Position numbers and translations under genes: made by a program
Part shown: positions 33,834 through 42,372 of the stretch, one piece after another
Layout: each line of letters opens with the position of its first letter
How positions within the stretch are numbered: position 1 is the stretch's first letter
Assembly (NCBI GenBank): GCA_903889245.1
Contig: CAISWQ010000067.1
Span: 1-64,000, forward strand
Direction of reading: 5' to 3'
Origin: an uncultured Lentisphaerota bacterium
GTDB taxonomy: Bacteria; Verrucomicrobiota; Kiritimatiellia; CAIQIC01
Length of the DNA: 64,000 nucleotides
Notes under the pieces: model-generated
What the model saw: only the letters and a program-made list of their open reading frames with translations
Database searches by the model: none
What the model was told of the DNA's origin: nothing

Positions 33834-34979
33834 ATGACGCGCATCAAGAAAAAGCATCACCTGGTGGCCGCCGTGGAGGCGGAGCTGCTCAAGCAGGTCC
33901 GCGTTCACGGCCGGATTTCGCGCGTCGAACTTTCGCGCAAGCTGCAGATCGTGCCCTCCACGGCGGGCATCTATGTGGACCGCCTGCTGCGCGACGGCTT
34001 CCTGGCGGAGTCGCGCCGGATGGAGCGGGGCGCCGGGCGGCCGCCGAAGCTGCTCGAACTGAATGCTGGCGGCGGCCGGTTCGTCGGGGTTGATTTCGAG
34101 GCGCGCAACCTGATGGCGACCGCGGTGGATTTTTCCGAAAAACCCCTGCGGCAGGTGCATGAAGTCATCCGGGCCGCGGATTCCGTCGAACAAATTTTGG
34201 GGAAGATCGAGCGCGCCATCGCCGGGGTGATGGCTGGCGACCCGCGGCCGGTGCTGGGCATCGGCGTCGGCGTGCCCGGCTTGGTCGATCCGCAGCACGG
34301 CGTCGCCGTGCACTATGAATTCATCAAGGGCTGGCGCGACGTCCCCTTGGGCGCGCGGCTGAACAAAATATTCCACGTGCCCGTGTTCCTCGAAAACAAC
34401 ATCCGGTGCATGACGCTGGCGGAACTGTGGCTCGGCGCCGGGCGCGGGCTGCGCGATTTCGTCTGCCTCGGCGTCCGCTCCGGCATCGCCGCCGGCGTGA
34501 TGGCCAATGGCCACCTGCTGCGCGGCTGCCACAACCGGGCGGGCGAGATCGGGCACTGGCGCTGTCCATCGCCGGGCGATGCGCGCCTCGAACAGACCGC
34601 TTCTGCCCTCGCGATTCTGGCGGCGGCGCAACGCGCTATCGGGAGCGGGCGGAAAACGTCACTACCCAAATCGAAGGGCGAGCTGACGTTCGACGATATC
34701 GTCCAGGCCGTGCAGGCAGGCGATGCGCTGGCGCGGTCGCTGATCGAAGACGCGGCGCGCGTTCATGGCTGGGCGGTTGGCGAGTTGGTCGCCCTGTTCG
34801 ATCCGCAGAAAATTATTTTTGCCGGGCCGCTCGCGGAACTGGGCGAAGCGTTTCTGGCGCCGGTCCGCAAGGCGGCGGCTGTCGATGGCGTGGAGATTAC
34901 CGCCTCCACGCTTGGCCGCTACAACGGCGCGCTGGGCGCGGCGGCGCTGGCGCTGCATCAATGGAGGCCGCAACGATGA
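33834..34979 (+). CDS. ROK-family transcriptional regulator
   Basis: The 381-residue protein has an N-terminal winged helix (about 15-65; RISRVELSRKLQIVPSTAG) and a ROK sugar-kinase-like domain (GIGVGVPGLVDP, FLENNIRCMTLAE). The usual C-x-C-G-x-x-G-C zinc motif is not intact: after GEIGHW only CPSPG remains with a single Cys. It is thus likely a sugar-responsive repressor rather than a kinase, and the natural candidate to control this cluster. Its stop overlaps the alcohol dehydrogenase start (ATGA). Confidence 0.87.
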   Translation: MTRIKKKHHLVAAVEAELLKQVRVHGRISRVELSRKLQIVPSTAGIYVDRLLRDGFLAESRRMERGAGRPPKLLELNAGGGRFVGVDFEARNLMATAVDFSEKPLRQVHEVIRAADSVEQILGKIERAIAGVMAGDPRPVLGIGVGVPGLVDPQHGVAVHYEFIKGWRDVPLGARLNKIFHVPVFLENNIRCMTLAELWLGAGRGLRDFVCLGVRSGIAAGVMANGHLLRGCHNRAGEIGHWRCPSPGDARLEQTASALAILAAAQRAIGSGRKTSLPKSKGELTFDDIVQAVQAGDALARSLIEDAARVHGWAVGELVALFDPQKIIFAGPLAELGEAFLAPVRKAAAVDGVEITASTLGRYNGALGAAALALHQWRPQR

Positions 34980-36088
34980 CGTGGATCTATCATCAGCCGA
35001 CGCGGATTCACTTCGGCCTGGGCTGCCGGGCGAAGATCGCGGAGTTGGCCGGCGCGCTGGGCAAGCGCCCGATGCTGGTGACCGACCGCGCCCTGCGGCA
35101 GTTGGATGGCGTGAGCGCGCTCGGCCGGGCGCTGGGGCCGGCGGCGAAAATATTCTCCGAGGTCGAGCCGAACCCGACCGTCGCGGCGGTGGATGCGCTG
35201 GTGAAGTTGATTGGCGACGAACAGGCCGATGTGCTTGTGGCTGTGGGCGGCGGCAGCGCGCTGGACTGCGCCAAGGCCGCCGGCGCGATCGCACTGCAAG
35301 GCGGTGCGGCAAGGCACTATCACTCGGAAGGCCGGGCGCTCGACGCGCGCCGCCTGCCGTTGATCGCCGTACCAACGACGGCGGGCACGGGCAGCGAGGT
35401 GACGCCCATCGCCGTGCTTGATGACGTGGAGAAAAAAATCAAGGCGCCCCTCGCGCATCCCAGCCTGTTCCCGACGTCGGCGGTGATCGATCCGGAGCTG
35501 ACCGTGAGCATGCCCGGGCACGTGACGGCTGCCACCGGTTTGGACGCGCTGGCGCACGCGCTCGAGGGCTACTGGTCGAAGAACCACCAGCCGATCTGTG
35601 ACCTGCTGGCGTGCGAGGCGGCGCGGCTCGTCTTCCAACATCTGCCGACGGCTTTCAACGAGCCGCAGAACCTGGCAGCGCGCGAGGGCATGTGTCGCGC
35701 CGCGCTGCTGGGCGGCATGGCGTTCCAGTTGCCGAAGAACGCGGCCGTACACGCGTGCTCGTTCCCGCTCTCGAGCCGCTATCACCTGCCGCACGGCGCG
35801 GCGTGCGCGCTGACGCTCGACGCGTTCATCCGCTTCAACGCGCCAGCACTCGGCGAACGCGGCGCGCAACTGGCGCGCGCGGCAGGCTTCGCGGATTTGG
35901 GCGCGCTGGCGGAGGCCGTCGCGGAGTTGAAGAAAAACACCGGGCTGCCCGCGCGCCTGCGCGATATCGGCGTGACGGCGGCGGATCTCGGCTGGCTGGT
36001 GGAGTCCAGCTTCCATCCGCTAATGAACAACAATCCGCGGCCGGTCAGCCCGGCCGAGCTGCGGGCGCTGTACGCATCCATTTTATAG
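34976..36088 (+). CDS. Iron-containing (group III) alcohol dehydrogenase
   Basis: The 370-residue enzyme has the Fe-ADH pattern: a VGGGSALDCAKA nucleotide loop, PTTAGTGSEVT, ATGLDALAHALEGYWSK with metal Asp and His, and a further His in SSRYHLPHGAACAL. It interconverts an alcohol and an aldehyde or ketone with NAD(P). In this cluster it probably works on a sugar alcohol or short-chain aldehyde intermediate. It is preceded by the overlapping ROK gene and followed after nine bases by transketolase. Confidence 0.92.
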   Translation: MTWIYHQPTRIHFGLGCRAKIAELAGALGKRPMLVTDRALRQLDGVSALGRALGPAAKIFSEVEPNPTVAAVDALVKLIGDEQADVLVAVGGGSALDCAKAAGAIALQGGAARHYHSEGRALDARRLPLIAVPTTAGTGSEVTPIAVLDDVEKKIKAPLAHPSLFPTSAVIDPELTVSMPGHVTAATGLDALAHALEGYWSKNHQPICDLLACEAARLVFQHLPTAFNEPQNLAAREGMCRAALLGGMAFQLPKNAAVHACSFPLSSRYHLPHGAACALTLDAFIRFNAPALGERGAQLARAAGFADLGALAEAVAELKKNTGLPARLRDIGVTAADLGWLVESSFHPLMNNNPRPVSPAELRALYASIL

Positions 36089-36097
36089 GAGAACAGA

Positions 36098-36943
36098 ATG
36101 CAAGAGACCTTTGTTCGCGCGGAGTTCGACCGGATGGCGGCCGAGTGGCGCTACATCATGACCGACATGATCTGCCGCGCCGGCTCGGGCCACCTCGGCG
36201 GGGCGTTGAGCCTCGTGGAGATCGTCATGACGCTCTACTACCGCGTCATGCGCACCGACCCGGCGCAGCCGCGCGCGGCGGAGCGCGACCGGCTCGTCCT
36301 CTCGAAGGGACACGCTGCGCCCGTGCTCTACCTCGCGCTGGCCTATAAGGGCTTCTTCCCGATGGACTGGCTGAAGACGCTCAACGCCGACGGCACGCGC
36401 CTGCCGAGCCATGCCGACGCGCGCTATGTGCCGGGCATTGACATGACCACCGGCTCGCTCGGGCAGGGGCTGGCGTGCGCGTGCGGCGCGGCCTATGCGG
36501 CGCGGCTCGATGGCCAGCAGCATCGCGTCTATTGCATCATCGGCGACGGCGAGTCGAACGAGGGCCAGATCTGGGAGTCGGCCCTGTTCGCCGGCCATCA
36601 CAAACTCGACAACCTGATCGCCATCACCGACTACAACAAGCTGCAGATTGATGACTTCACCGACAAGCTGCTCACGCTGGAGCCGCTCCGCGACAAGTGG
36701 CGCGCCTTCGGCTGGGAGGTCTTCGAGATGGATGGCCACGACTGGGACTCGATCTACTCCACGCTGCAGGCCGCCCGCGCCGTGCGCGGCAAGCCGGTGA
36801 TGGTCATCGCGCACACGATCAAGGCCAAGGGCTGCTGCGTGGTCGAGAACAAACCCGAGAGCCACAACATCAAGGTCCCCGACCAAGCCGCCTATGACAA
36901 ATTCATGAACGCCATGACCACCAAGACCGCCTTGCCCTATTGA
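36098..36943 (+). CDS. Transketolase, N-terminal (TPP-binding) subunit
   Basis: The 281-residue protein has the thiamin diphosphate half of transketolase: SGHLGGALS, LSKGHAAPVLY, GSLGQGLACACG, and the TPP/metal motif GDGESNEGQIWE followed by ITDYNKLQID. AGGAGAACAG precedes the ATG. Two-subunit transketolases are typical of bacteria and often serve dedicated pathways (for example apulose-4-phosphate in apiose catabolism). It must assemble with the next gene product. Confidence 0.95.
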   Translation: MQETFVRAEFDRMAAEWRYIMTDMICRAGSGHLGGALSLVEIVMTLYYRVMRTDPAQPRAAERDRLVLSKGHAAPVLYLALAYKGFFPMDWLKTLNADGTRLPSHADARYVPGIDMTTGSLGQGLACACGAAYAARLDGQQHRVYCIIGDGESNEGQIWESALFAGHHKLDNLIAITDYNKLQIDDFTDKLLTLEPLRDKWRAFGWEVFEMDGHDWDSIYSTLQAARAVRGKPVMVIAHTIKAKGCCVVENKPESHNIKVPDQAAYDKFMNAMTTKTALPY

Positions 36944-36952
36944 GGAACGACC

Positions 36953-37909
36953 ATGGGAACCGACCTGCACAAAAAAGAAATGCGCTTCGTCTACGGCGAG
37001 ACGCTCAACGAGCTGATCGCACAGAACCCGAACGTCATGTGCCTCGAGGCCGACTTGAGCAAGGCCTCCGGCACGAACCCGACCGTGCTGAACAAGTACC
37101 CGGCGAACTTCCTGAACGTCGGCGTCGCAGAGGCAAACATGATCAGCCTCGGCGCGGGCCTGGCCTCGGAGGGCAAGGTGCCGTTTTGCGCGAGCTTCAC
37201 CTGCTTCGCCTCGCGCCGCGTCTATGACCAGATCACCATCAGCGTGGCCTACGCCAACATGAACGTGAAGATCGTCGGCACCGCGCCCGGCATCACCGCC
37301 GGCCCGAACGGCGGCACGCACATGTGCTTCCAGGACCTCGCCATCATGCGCGCGATGCCGAACATGACCGTGCTCTCGCCGTGCGATGCCTATGAGCTGC
37401 GCGCGTGCCTGCGCTGGATGGCCGCGCACCGCGGCCCGGTCTATATGCAGCTCATCCGGATGTTGCAGCCGCAGGTCTTCGACGATGGCTGCCAGTTCGC
37501 CATCGGCAAGGCGGTGCGTCTGCGCGCGGGCGGCAGCATTACGCTGGTGAGCACCGGCTACATGACGCCGTTCGCGTTGCAGGCGGCCGACGAGCTGGCC
37601 AAGGAAGGTGTTGCTGTTGACCTGCTGCACTGCCCCTCCGTGAAACCGTTTGACGCGGAGGCGCTGGTCGCCTCGGCGCGGCGCACCGGCGGCGTGGTGA
37701 CGGTCGAGAACCAGAGCATCCTCGGCGGGCTCGGTGGCGCGGTCTGCGAAATCCTGGGCGAGTACCATCCCGTGCCGGTGAAGCGGCTCGGCGTGCCCGA
37801 TCAATTTGGCGAAGTGGCGTCCGAGGCCTATCTGTTCGAGAAGCACGGCTTTGGCGTCAAGCACATCAAGCAAGCCTGCCGCGACATCACGGCAAGGAGT
37901 CGGAAATGA
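36953..37909 (+). CDS. Transketolase, C-terminal (pyrimidine-binding) subunit
   Basis: The 318-residue partner has the pyrimidine-binding domain with the key Glu in NVGVAEANMIS, the FASRRVYDQI helix, GPNGGTHMCFQD, and a C-terminal transketolase domain (VENQSILGGLGGAV). It lies nine bases after the N-terminal subunit. Its stop overlaps the start of the RpiB-type gene. Confidence 0.95.
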   Translation: MGTDLHKKEMRFVYGETLNELIAQNPNVMCLEADLSKASGTNPTVLNKYPANFLNVGVAEANMISLGAGLASEGKVPFCASFTCFASRRVYDQITISVAYANMNVKIVGTAPGITAGPNGGTHMCFQDLAIMRAMPNMTVLSPCDAYELRACLRWMAAHRGPVYMQLIRMLQPQVFDDGCQFAIGKAVRLRAGGSITLVSTGYMTPFALQAADELAKEGVAVDLLHCPSVKPFDAEALVASARRTGGVVTVENQSILGGLGGAVCEILGEYHPVPVKRLGVPDQFGEVASEAYLFEKHGFGVKHIKQACRDITARSRK

Positions 37910-38406
37910 AAATCGTCATCGGTTCCGTCGTCAAAGGTTTCGCGCTCAAGAGCGCCGTGAAGCAGTGGTTGGAGAAGGCCGGGCATACCGTCATGGATGT
38001 CGGCTGTCCCGATACGACGGTGTTCGTGAAGTTCCCCTCGATTGCGGAGCGCGCCGCGCGCGTCTTGCAGCAGGGCGGGGCCGACCTCGGCGTGCTCTGC
38101 TGCGGCAGCGGCACCGGTATGGCGCTGGCCGCCGGCAAGTTCGCCGGCATCTGCGCCGTCTCCGCCGAGACGCCGCTCGCCGCGGAGTTCGGCCGGCGCG
38201 TCAACGACGCCAACATCGTGTGCATGGGCGAGAGCCTCGTGGCGCCCGACGTCGGTTGCCGGATCGTGCAGACCTTTCTGGAAACCAAATTCCAGGACGC
38301 GCCCGCGATCCCGGAAAAAATCCGGAACTTCTGGAAGGAAGCCCGCGACGAAATTTCCGCCAAGGGCGTTGCCGCGACCGACCGCGCGATGGAAACGCTG
38401 CCATGA
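37906..38406 (+). CDS. RpiB/LacAB-family sugar-phosphate isomerase
   Basis: The 166-residue protein has the RpiB fold: MKIVIGSVVKGFALK (the usual Asp-His is replaced by Val-Lys-Gly), the phosphate-binding segment CCGSGTGMALAAGKFAGICA with the catalytic-position Cys-Gly-Ser, and a NDANIVCMG motif. Family members convert ribose-5-P/ribulose-5-P, allose-6-P or erythrulose/erythrose phosphates. The variant N-terminus (no D-H pair) suggests a different substrate. The start and stop overlap both neighbours by four bases. Confidence 0.88.
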   Translation: MKIVIGSVVKGFALKSAVKQWLEKAGHTVMDVGCPDTTVFVKFPSIAERAARVLQQGGADLGVLCCGSGTGMALAAGKFAGICAVSAETPLAAEFGRRVNDANIVCMGESLVAPDVGCRIVQTFLETKFQDAPAIPEKIRNFWKEARDEISAKGVAATDRAMETLP

Positions 38407-39155
38407 ATCCGGTCCTCCAGATGTCACTGGTCGCGCTGGTGGTCTTCCTGACGCACTTCCAGCAGGGCATCACCGGCTTTGGCTGCACCATGCTTTCGCT
38501 GCCGTTCATCACGCTGCTGATCGGCCTCCCGACGGCCGTGCCGATGCTCGTCATCATCGGCTGGCTCGTGGCGCTGCTGATCGTAATCGAGTCGCGCCGC
38601 CACATCGTCTGGCGCGAATTCCTGTGGATCGCGATCCCGGTCGCCGTGACGATGCCGCTCGGCATCTGGCTCGCAAACGTACTGCCGGTGAACGCGCTGA
38701 AGCTCGTGCTTGCCGCGTTCGCGCTCACCGTGGGCCTCGAGGGCCTGCTCCAGCAGTTCCGCCGGACGCCGCCGGCGGCCGTCTCGCCGCGCACGCGCCA
38801 GCTCGCCAGCCTGTTCCTGCCGGTCGGCGGCATCCTGCACGGCGCGTTCGGCTCCGGCGGCCCGCTCGTCATCATCTACGCGACGCGCGTGATCGCCGAC
38901 AAGACGCTGTTCCGCGTCACGCTCTGCCTGCTCTGGACGGCGCTCAACACGATCCTCATCGGACAATGGATGGTCCGCGGCACGCTGACGCCGCACATCT
39001 GGAAACTGGCCGCGTTCTGCGTCCCGTTCGCCGTCGTCGGCGTCTGGCTGGGCAACCGCGCCCATTACAAAACCGACGTCGTCCTGTTCCGCAAAATCGT
39101 GTACGCGGTGCTGATCGCCTCCGGCGCGGTGCTCGGCTGGTCGGCGCTACCTTGA
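38403..39155 (+). CDS. TauE/SafE family membrane transporter
   Basis: The 250-residue protein has about eight hydrophobic segments and the duplicated motif of the family, QQGITGFGCTMLSLPF near the start and GGILHGAFGSGGPLVII midway. TauE/SafE proteins export or import sulfite, sulfoacetate and other small organic anions. Its place in a sugar cluster suggests an acidic product or a sulfonated substrate. It overlaps the RpiB-type gene and is followed by the TIM-barrel gene seven bases later. Confidence 0.9.
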   Translation: MNPVLQMSLVALVVFLTHFQQGITGFGCTMLSLPFITLLIGLPTAVPMLVIIGWLVALLIVIESRRHIVWREFLWIAIPVAVTMPLGIWLANVLPVNALKLVLAAFALTVGLEGLLQQFRRTPPAAVSPRTRQLASLFLPVGGILHGAFGSGGPLVIIYATRVIADKTLFRVTLCLLWTALNTILIGQWMVRGTLTPHIWKLAAFCVPFAVVGVWLGNRAHYKTDVVLFRKIVYAVLIASGAVLGWSALP

Positions 39156-39162
39156 GGAAAAA

Positions 39163-40113
39163 ATGCAAACATCTTCCGCAACCCAATTCCATGGCCCAAT
39201 GGACCGGCGGCATTTCCTGCGTACCGGCGGATGTTTGCTCGCCGGCTTCGCGGTGGGCGCGCGCGGCGCGGGCAAGCCATCCGCTCCGCCTGCCGCCGCC
39301 AAAGCAACCATCCCCCTCAAGCTCGGCATCCGCGCCGCGAGCATGAAGATGGCTGGCAATCTGGACGTCATCAGAGCGGCCGCCGGATTGCCGGGCATCA
39401 TGGGCGTCGAGCTGCAGGTCACGTCCGGCCGGCCGAACCTGCACGACGCCGAGACCCTGCGCCGCTACAAAAAGGAAGCGGACCGCTGGGCGCTGCGTAT
39501 CCCGACGCTGGCGGGCCTGCTGGACCGCGGCGTCGAGATCAGCAGTCCCGCGGCCGCCGACAACATCCGCCTCGCCGTGCACGCGGCGGAATTCCTCGGC
39601 AGCAGCGCGCTCCTGCTGGCCTTCTTCGGGAAAAACGCGCCGGACATGACCAAGGAGAGTTCCTACGGCCCGCTCGTGACCATGCTGCGCGGCGTCGCCC
39701 CGTGCGCCGCCGATGCCGGCGTGACGGTGGGCCTCGAAAATTCCCTGAACCCCGCCGACAACGCCAGGCTCGTGGACCTCGTCGCTCATCCGGCGGTGCG
39801 GGTCTATTACGATCCGCACAACATGGCCACCTACGGCTACGCGGAACAGGCGGTCCCCGGCGTCAAGCTGCTCGGCAAGGAACGGATCTGCGCGGTCCAC
39901 GTCAAGAACGGGAACAAGCTGATCGGCGAGGCTGGCCCGATTGACTGGGCGGCGGCCTTCCGCGCGTTCAACGAGATCGGCTACGAGGGCTGGTACATCT
40001 ACGAGACCAGCCACGACGACCTCGCGGACTGCATCGCGGATACCCGGCAGAACAACAGCTTCCTGCGCGAGCATGTGCGGATGCCCGTCGCGTCGGCCCA
40101 GGAGGCGGGATGA
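39163..40113 (+). CDS. Tat-exported xylose isomerase-like TIM-barrel protein
   Basis: The 316-residue product has a Tat signal (DRRHFLRTGGCLLAGFAVGA) and a sugar phosphate isomerase/epimerase (AP endonuclease 2-type) barrel: VGLENS with metal Glu, YYDPHNMATYG with Asp-His, AVHVKNG, and a final YIYETSHDD with Glu. These are the usual metal ligands. It probably epimerises or isomerises a sugar outside the cytoplasm. Three palindromes separate it from the MFS gene. Confidence 0.83.
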   Translation: MQTSSATQFHGPMDRRHFLRTGGCLLAGFAVGARGAGKPSAPPAAAKATIPLKLGIRAASMKMAGNLDVIRAAAGLPGIMGVELQVTSGRPNLHDAETLRRYKKEADRWALRIPTLAGLLDRGVEISSPAAADNIRLAVHAAEFLGSSALLLAFFGKNAPDMTKESSYGPLVTMLRGVAPCAADAGVTVGLENSLNPADNARLVDLVAHPAVRVYYDPHNMATYGYAEQAVPGVKLLGKERICAVHVKNGNKLIGEAGPIDWAAAFRAFNEIGYEGWYIYETSHDDLADCIADTRQNNSFLREHVRMPVASAQEAG

Positions 40114-40114
40114 A

Positions 40115-40202
40115 GATTTTTTCCAAGCCCTGGAAAAATCTGGCCGGCGTTTTCCAAGGCTTGGAAAAACACGGGGTCGCACTTTCCAATCCTTGGAAAA
40201 CG
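40115..40202. repeat. Phased palindrome cluster, three copies
   Basis: Centres are at 40128, 40159 and 40191 (steps 31 and 32 bp). The cluster is inside the catabolic operon, between the TIM-barrel and MFS genes, where it would be transcribed as tandem 19-nt hairpins. Confidence 0.9.
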
Positions 40203-40228
40203 CGCGGCTATCCGGGGGAGGCGTTGGC

Positions 40229-41530
40229 ATGAATGAGCATTCCACAGGCGCGCCGCCGGCGCGCTGGTTCCAGGGCGTGACGGGCTATCAGTGGCTCGTG
40301 CTGGTGATCGCCTCGGCGGGCTGGGTCTTCGACGCGTTCGAGGGACAGATTTTCAACATCACGCGCAACGATCTGCTCACCGATATCCTGCGGGCGGCGC
40401 CCCATTCGCCGGAGGTGCGCCAGTGGGGCGACATCTTCCTCGGCATTTTCCTCGCGGGCGGTGCGCTGGGCGGCATCCTGTTCGGCTCGCTGGCCGACCG
40501 CTTCGGCCGCCGGCCGATCATGATCACGACCATCCTGTTCTATTCCGTCTTCGCCGGCCTGACCTATTTCGCGACCGCGCTCTGGCAGGTGGGCGCGTTG
40601 CGGTTCCTGGTGGCGATGGGTGTCGGCGGCGAGTGGGCGGTGGCGGCGACGCTGGTGGCGGAAGTTTTCCCGAAGCACGCGCGCGCGCACGCCTCCGGGA
40701 TTTTCCACGCCACGAGCACCATCGGCACGTGGCTTGCGGCGGGCGTCGGGCTGGCGGTCGGCGCGCAGTGGCGCTTCGCCTACCTGATCAGCGTCCTGCC
40801 GGCGCTGCTGGTGCTGTGGGTGTGGTCGCGCGTGCAGGAGCCGGAGAGCTGGCAGCAGGCGCGCGACAAGGCCGCCACCGGCGCGGGCGGCAAGCTCGGC
40901 AGTTTCCGGGAACTTTTTTTCAACCGCGTCTGGGGCCCGCGCGCGCTGCTGGGCATGGTGCTGGCCGCGGTCGGCCTCGGCACGTTCTGGAGCGTGACCG
41001 TGGCGGGGCAGGACCTGATGCTGGACCTGCTGCGGCGCGGCGGCATGGACTCGGCTGCGGCCGCCGCCCAGGCGAAGTTCGCCTACGGCGTGATCGAGAC
41101 CATCGGCATGGCCGCCGGCCTGCTCTCCTTCGGCCCGCTATGCGTGCGGTTCGGCCGGCGGCGGACGTTCATCCTGCTGCAGGTGCTCGCGCTCGTCGTG
41201 GTGCCGGTGACCTGCTACCTGCCGACCACCTACACGCAGTTGCTCCTGCTGCTGCCGCTGCTGGGCTTCTCGACGTTGAGCATCCATGCCGGCTTCGCGA
41301 TTTATTTCCCGGAGCTGTTCCCGAATCATCTGCGCTCGACGGGCGCGGGCTTCTGCTTTAACGCGGGTCGTCTCCTCGCCTCGCCTGTGCTGATTTTTTC
41401 CGGCTGGCTGAAGGCGCTGCCCGGGATGACGCTCCAGTTCGCGGTGACGCTGATGGGGCTGCTGTTCGTCCTGGGCATCATCACGGTGCTGCTCCTGCCG
41501 GAAACGAAGGACAAGCCTCTACCGGAGTGA
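40229..41530 (+). CDS. MFS sugar or organic-acid transporter
   Basis: The 433-residue protein has twelve predicted membrane helices, the motif A loop GSLADRFGRRPIM between helices 2 and 3, and a second-half copy GPLCVRFGRRRTF. A long first external segment after FNITRNDLL and the central loop (about 195-235) resemble the sialate/aromatic-acid-type branch. A strong GGGGGAGG lies eight bases before the ATG at 40229, which fixes the start although the frame is open further upstream through the palindromes. The likely role is uptake of the cluster's substrate. Confidence 0.9.
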   Translation: MNEHSTGAPPARWFQGVTGYQWLVLVIASAGWVFDAFEGQIFNITRNDLLTDILRAAPHSPEVRQWGDIFLGIFLAGGALGGILFGSLADRFGRRPIMITTILFYSVFAGLTYFATALWQVGALRFLVAMGVGGEWAVAATLVAEVFPKHARAHASGIFHATSTIGTWLAAGVGLAVGAQWRFAYLISVLPALLVLWVWSRVQEPESWQQARDKAATGAGGKLGSFRELFFNRVWGPRALLGMVLAAVGLGTFWSVTVAGQDLMLDLLRRGGMDSAAAAAQAKFAYGVIETIGMAAGLLSFGPLCVRFGRRRTFILLQVLALVVVPVTCYLPTTYTQLLLLLPLLGFSTLSIHAGFAIYFPELFPNHLRSTGAGFCFNAGRLLASPVLIFSGWLKALPGMTLQFAVTLMGLLFVLGIITVLLLPETKDKPLPE

Positions 41531-41532
41531 CT

Positions 41533-42372
41533 ATGCTACCCGACTACCTGAACATCCCGGCCGCCGACCTCGGCAAGGGAACGCCGGTCAAGGTGCGCGT
41601 GCTCGGCGATATGGCCGCGCTCGGGCACGACCTGGCCGAGGCGATGTGCCGCGAAATCCTCGACGCGCGCGCCGCGGGGCGCGGCGCGACGCTGATCGTG
41701 CCGGTGGGACCAGTGGAGCAGTTCCCGCTGCTGGCGCAGCGGATCAACAGCGAGCGCCTCGATTGCCGCGACCTCGTCCTCATCAACATGGATGAGTATC
41801 TGACCGATGACGACCGCTGGCTGCCCGCCGACCATCCCTTGAGTTTCCGCGGCTTCATGGACAGGCTGTTCTATAGCCAGCTCGATCCCGCGCTGGCGCC
41901 GCGGCCGGAGCATCGCGTGTTCCCCGATCCGCTGGATGTGGGTTTCATACCGCGCCTCATCGCGCAGCGCGGCGGCGTGGATGCCTGCTTCGGCGGCATC
42001 GGCATCAACGGCCATATTGCCTTCAACGAGCCGCCCGAGCTGGGCGTGACCGTGAGCGTGGAGGACTTCGCCGCGCTGCCGACGCGCGTGCTCTCGCTGA
42101 CACGCGAGACGCGCACGATCAACTCCGTCACCGTCGGTGGCGAGCTCGCGGTCATCCCGCGCCGCGCCGTCACCGTGGGCATGCGGGAGTGTCTCGGCGC
42201 GCGCCGGCTGCGGCTCTACTGCAACCGTCCGTGGCAAAGCGCGGTGGCCCGGCGCGCGCTGCACGGGCCGGTCACGGCGGCGTGTCCGGCTTCGCTGATG
42301 CGGCTGCACCCGGACGCGGTGCTGACCGTGGCCGACTACGTGGCTCAACCTCCCAACCTAAGGCTACGCTGA
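41533..42372 (+). CDS. Glucosamine-6-phosphate deaminase-like (NagB family) protein
   Basis: The 279-residue protein has NagB signatures: LINMDEYL (catalytic-region Asp-Glu), CFGGIGINGHIAFNEPP with the ring-opening His, and the SLTRETRTINS allosteric-like segment. NagB converts glucosamine-6-P to fructose-6-P and ammonia, and relatives act on other amino-sugar phosphates or as 6-phosphogluconolactonases. GGAG five bases before the ATG at 41533 supports that start; the GTG at 41527 is inside the MFS stop. No GlcNAc kinase is visible in the cluster. The stop shares one base with the PIG-L start. Confidence 0.87.
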   Translation: MLPDYLNIPAADLGKGTPVKVRVLGDMAALGHDLAEAMCREILDARAAGRGATLIVPVGPVEQFPLLAQRINSERLDCRDLVLINMDEYLTDDDRWLPADHPLSFRGFMDRLFYSQLDPALAPRPEHRVFPDPLDVGFIPRLIAQRGGVDACFGGIGINGHIAFNEPPELGVTVSVEDFAALPTRVLSLTRETRTINSVTVGGELAVIPRRAVTVGMRECLGARRLRLYCNRPWQSAVARRALHGPVTAACPASLMRLHPDAVLTVADYVAQPPNLRLR

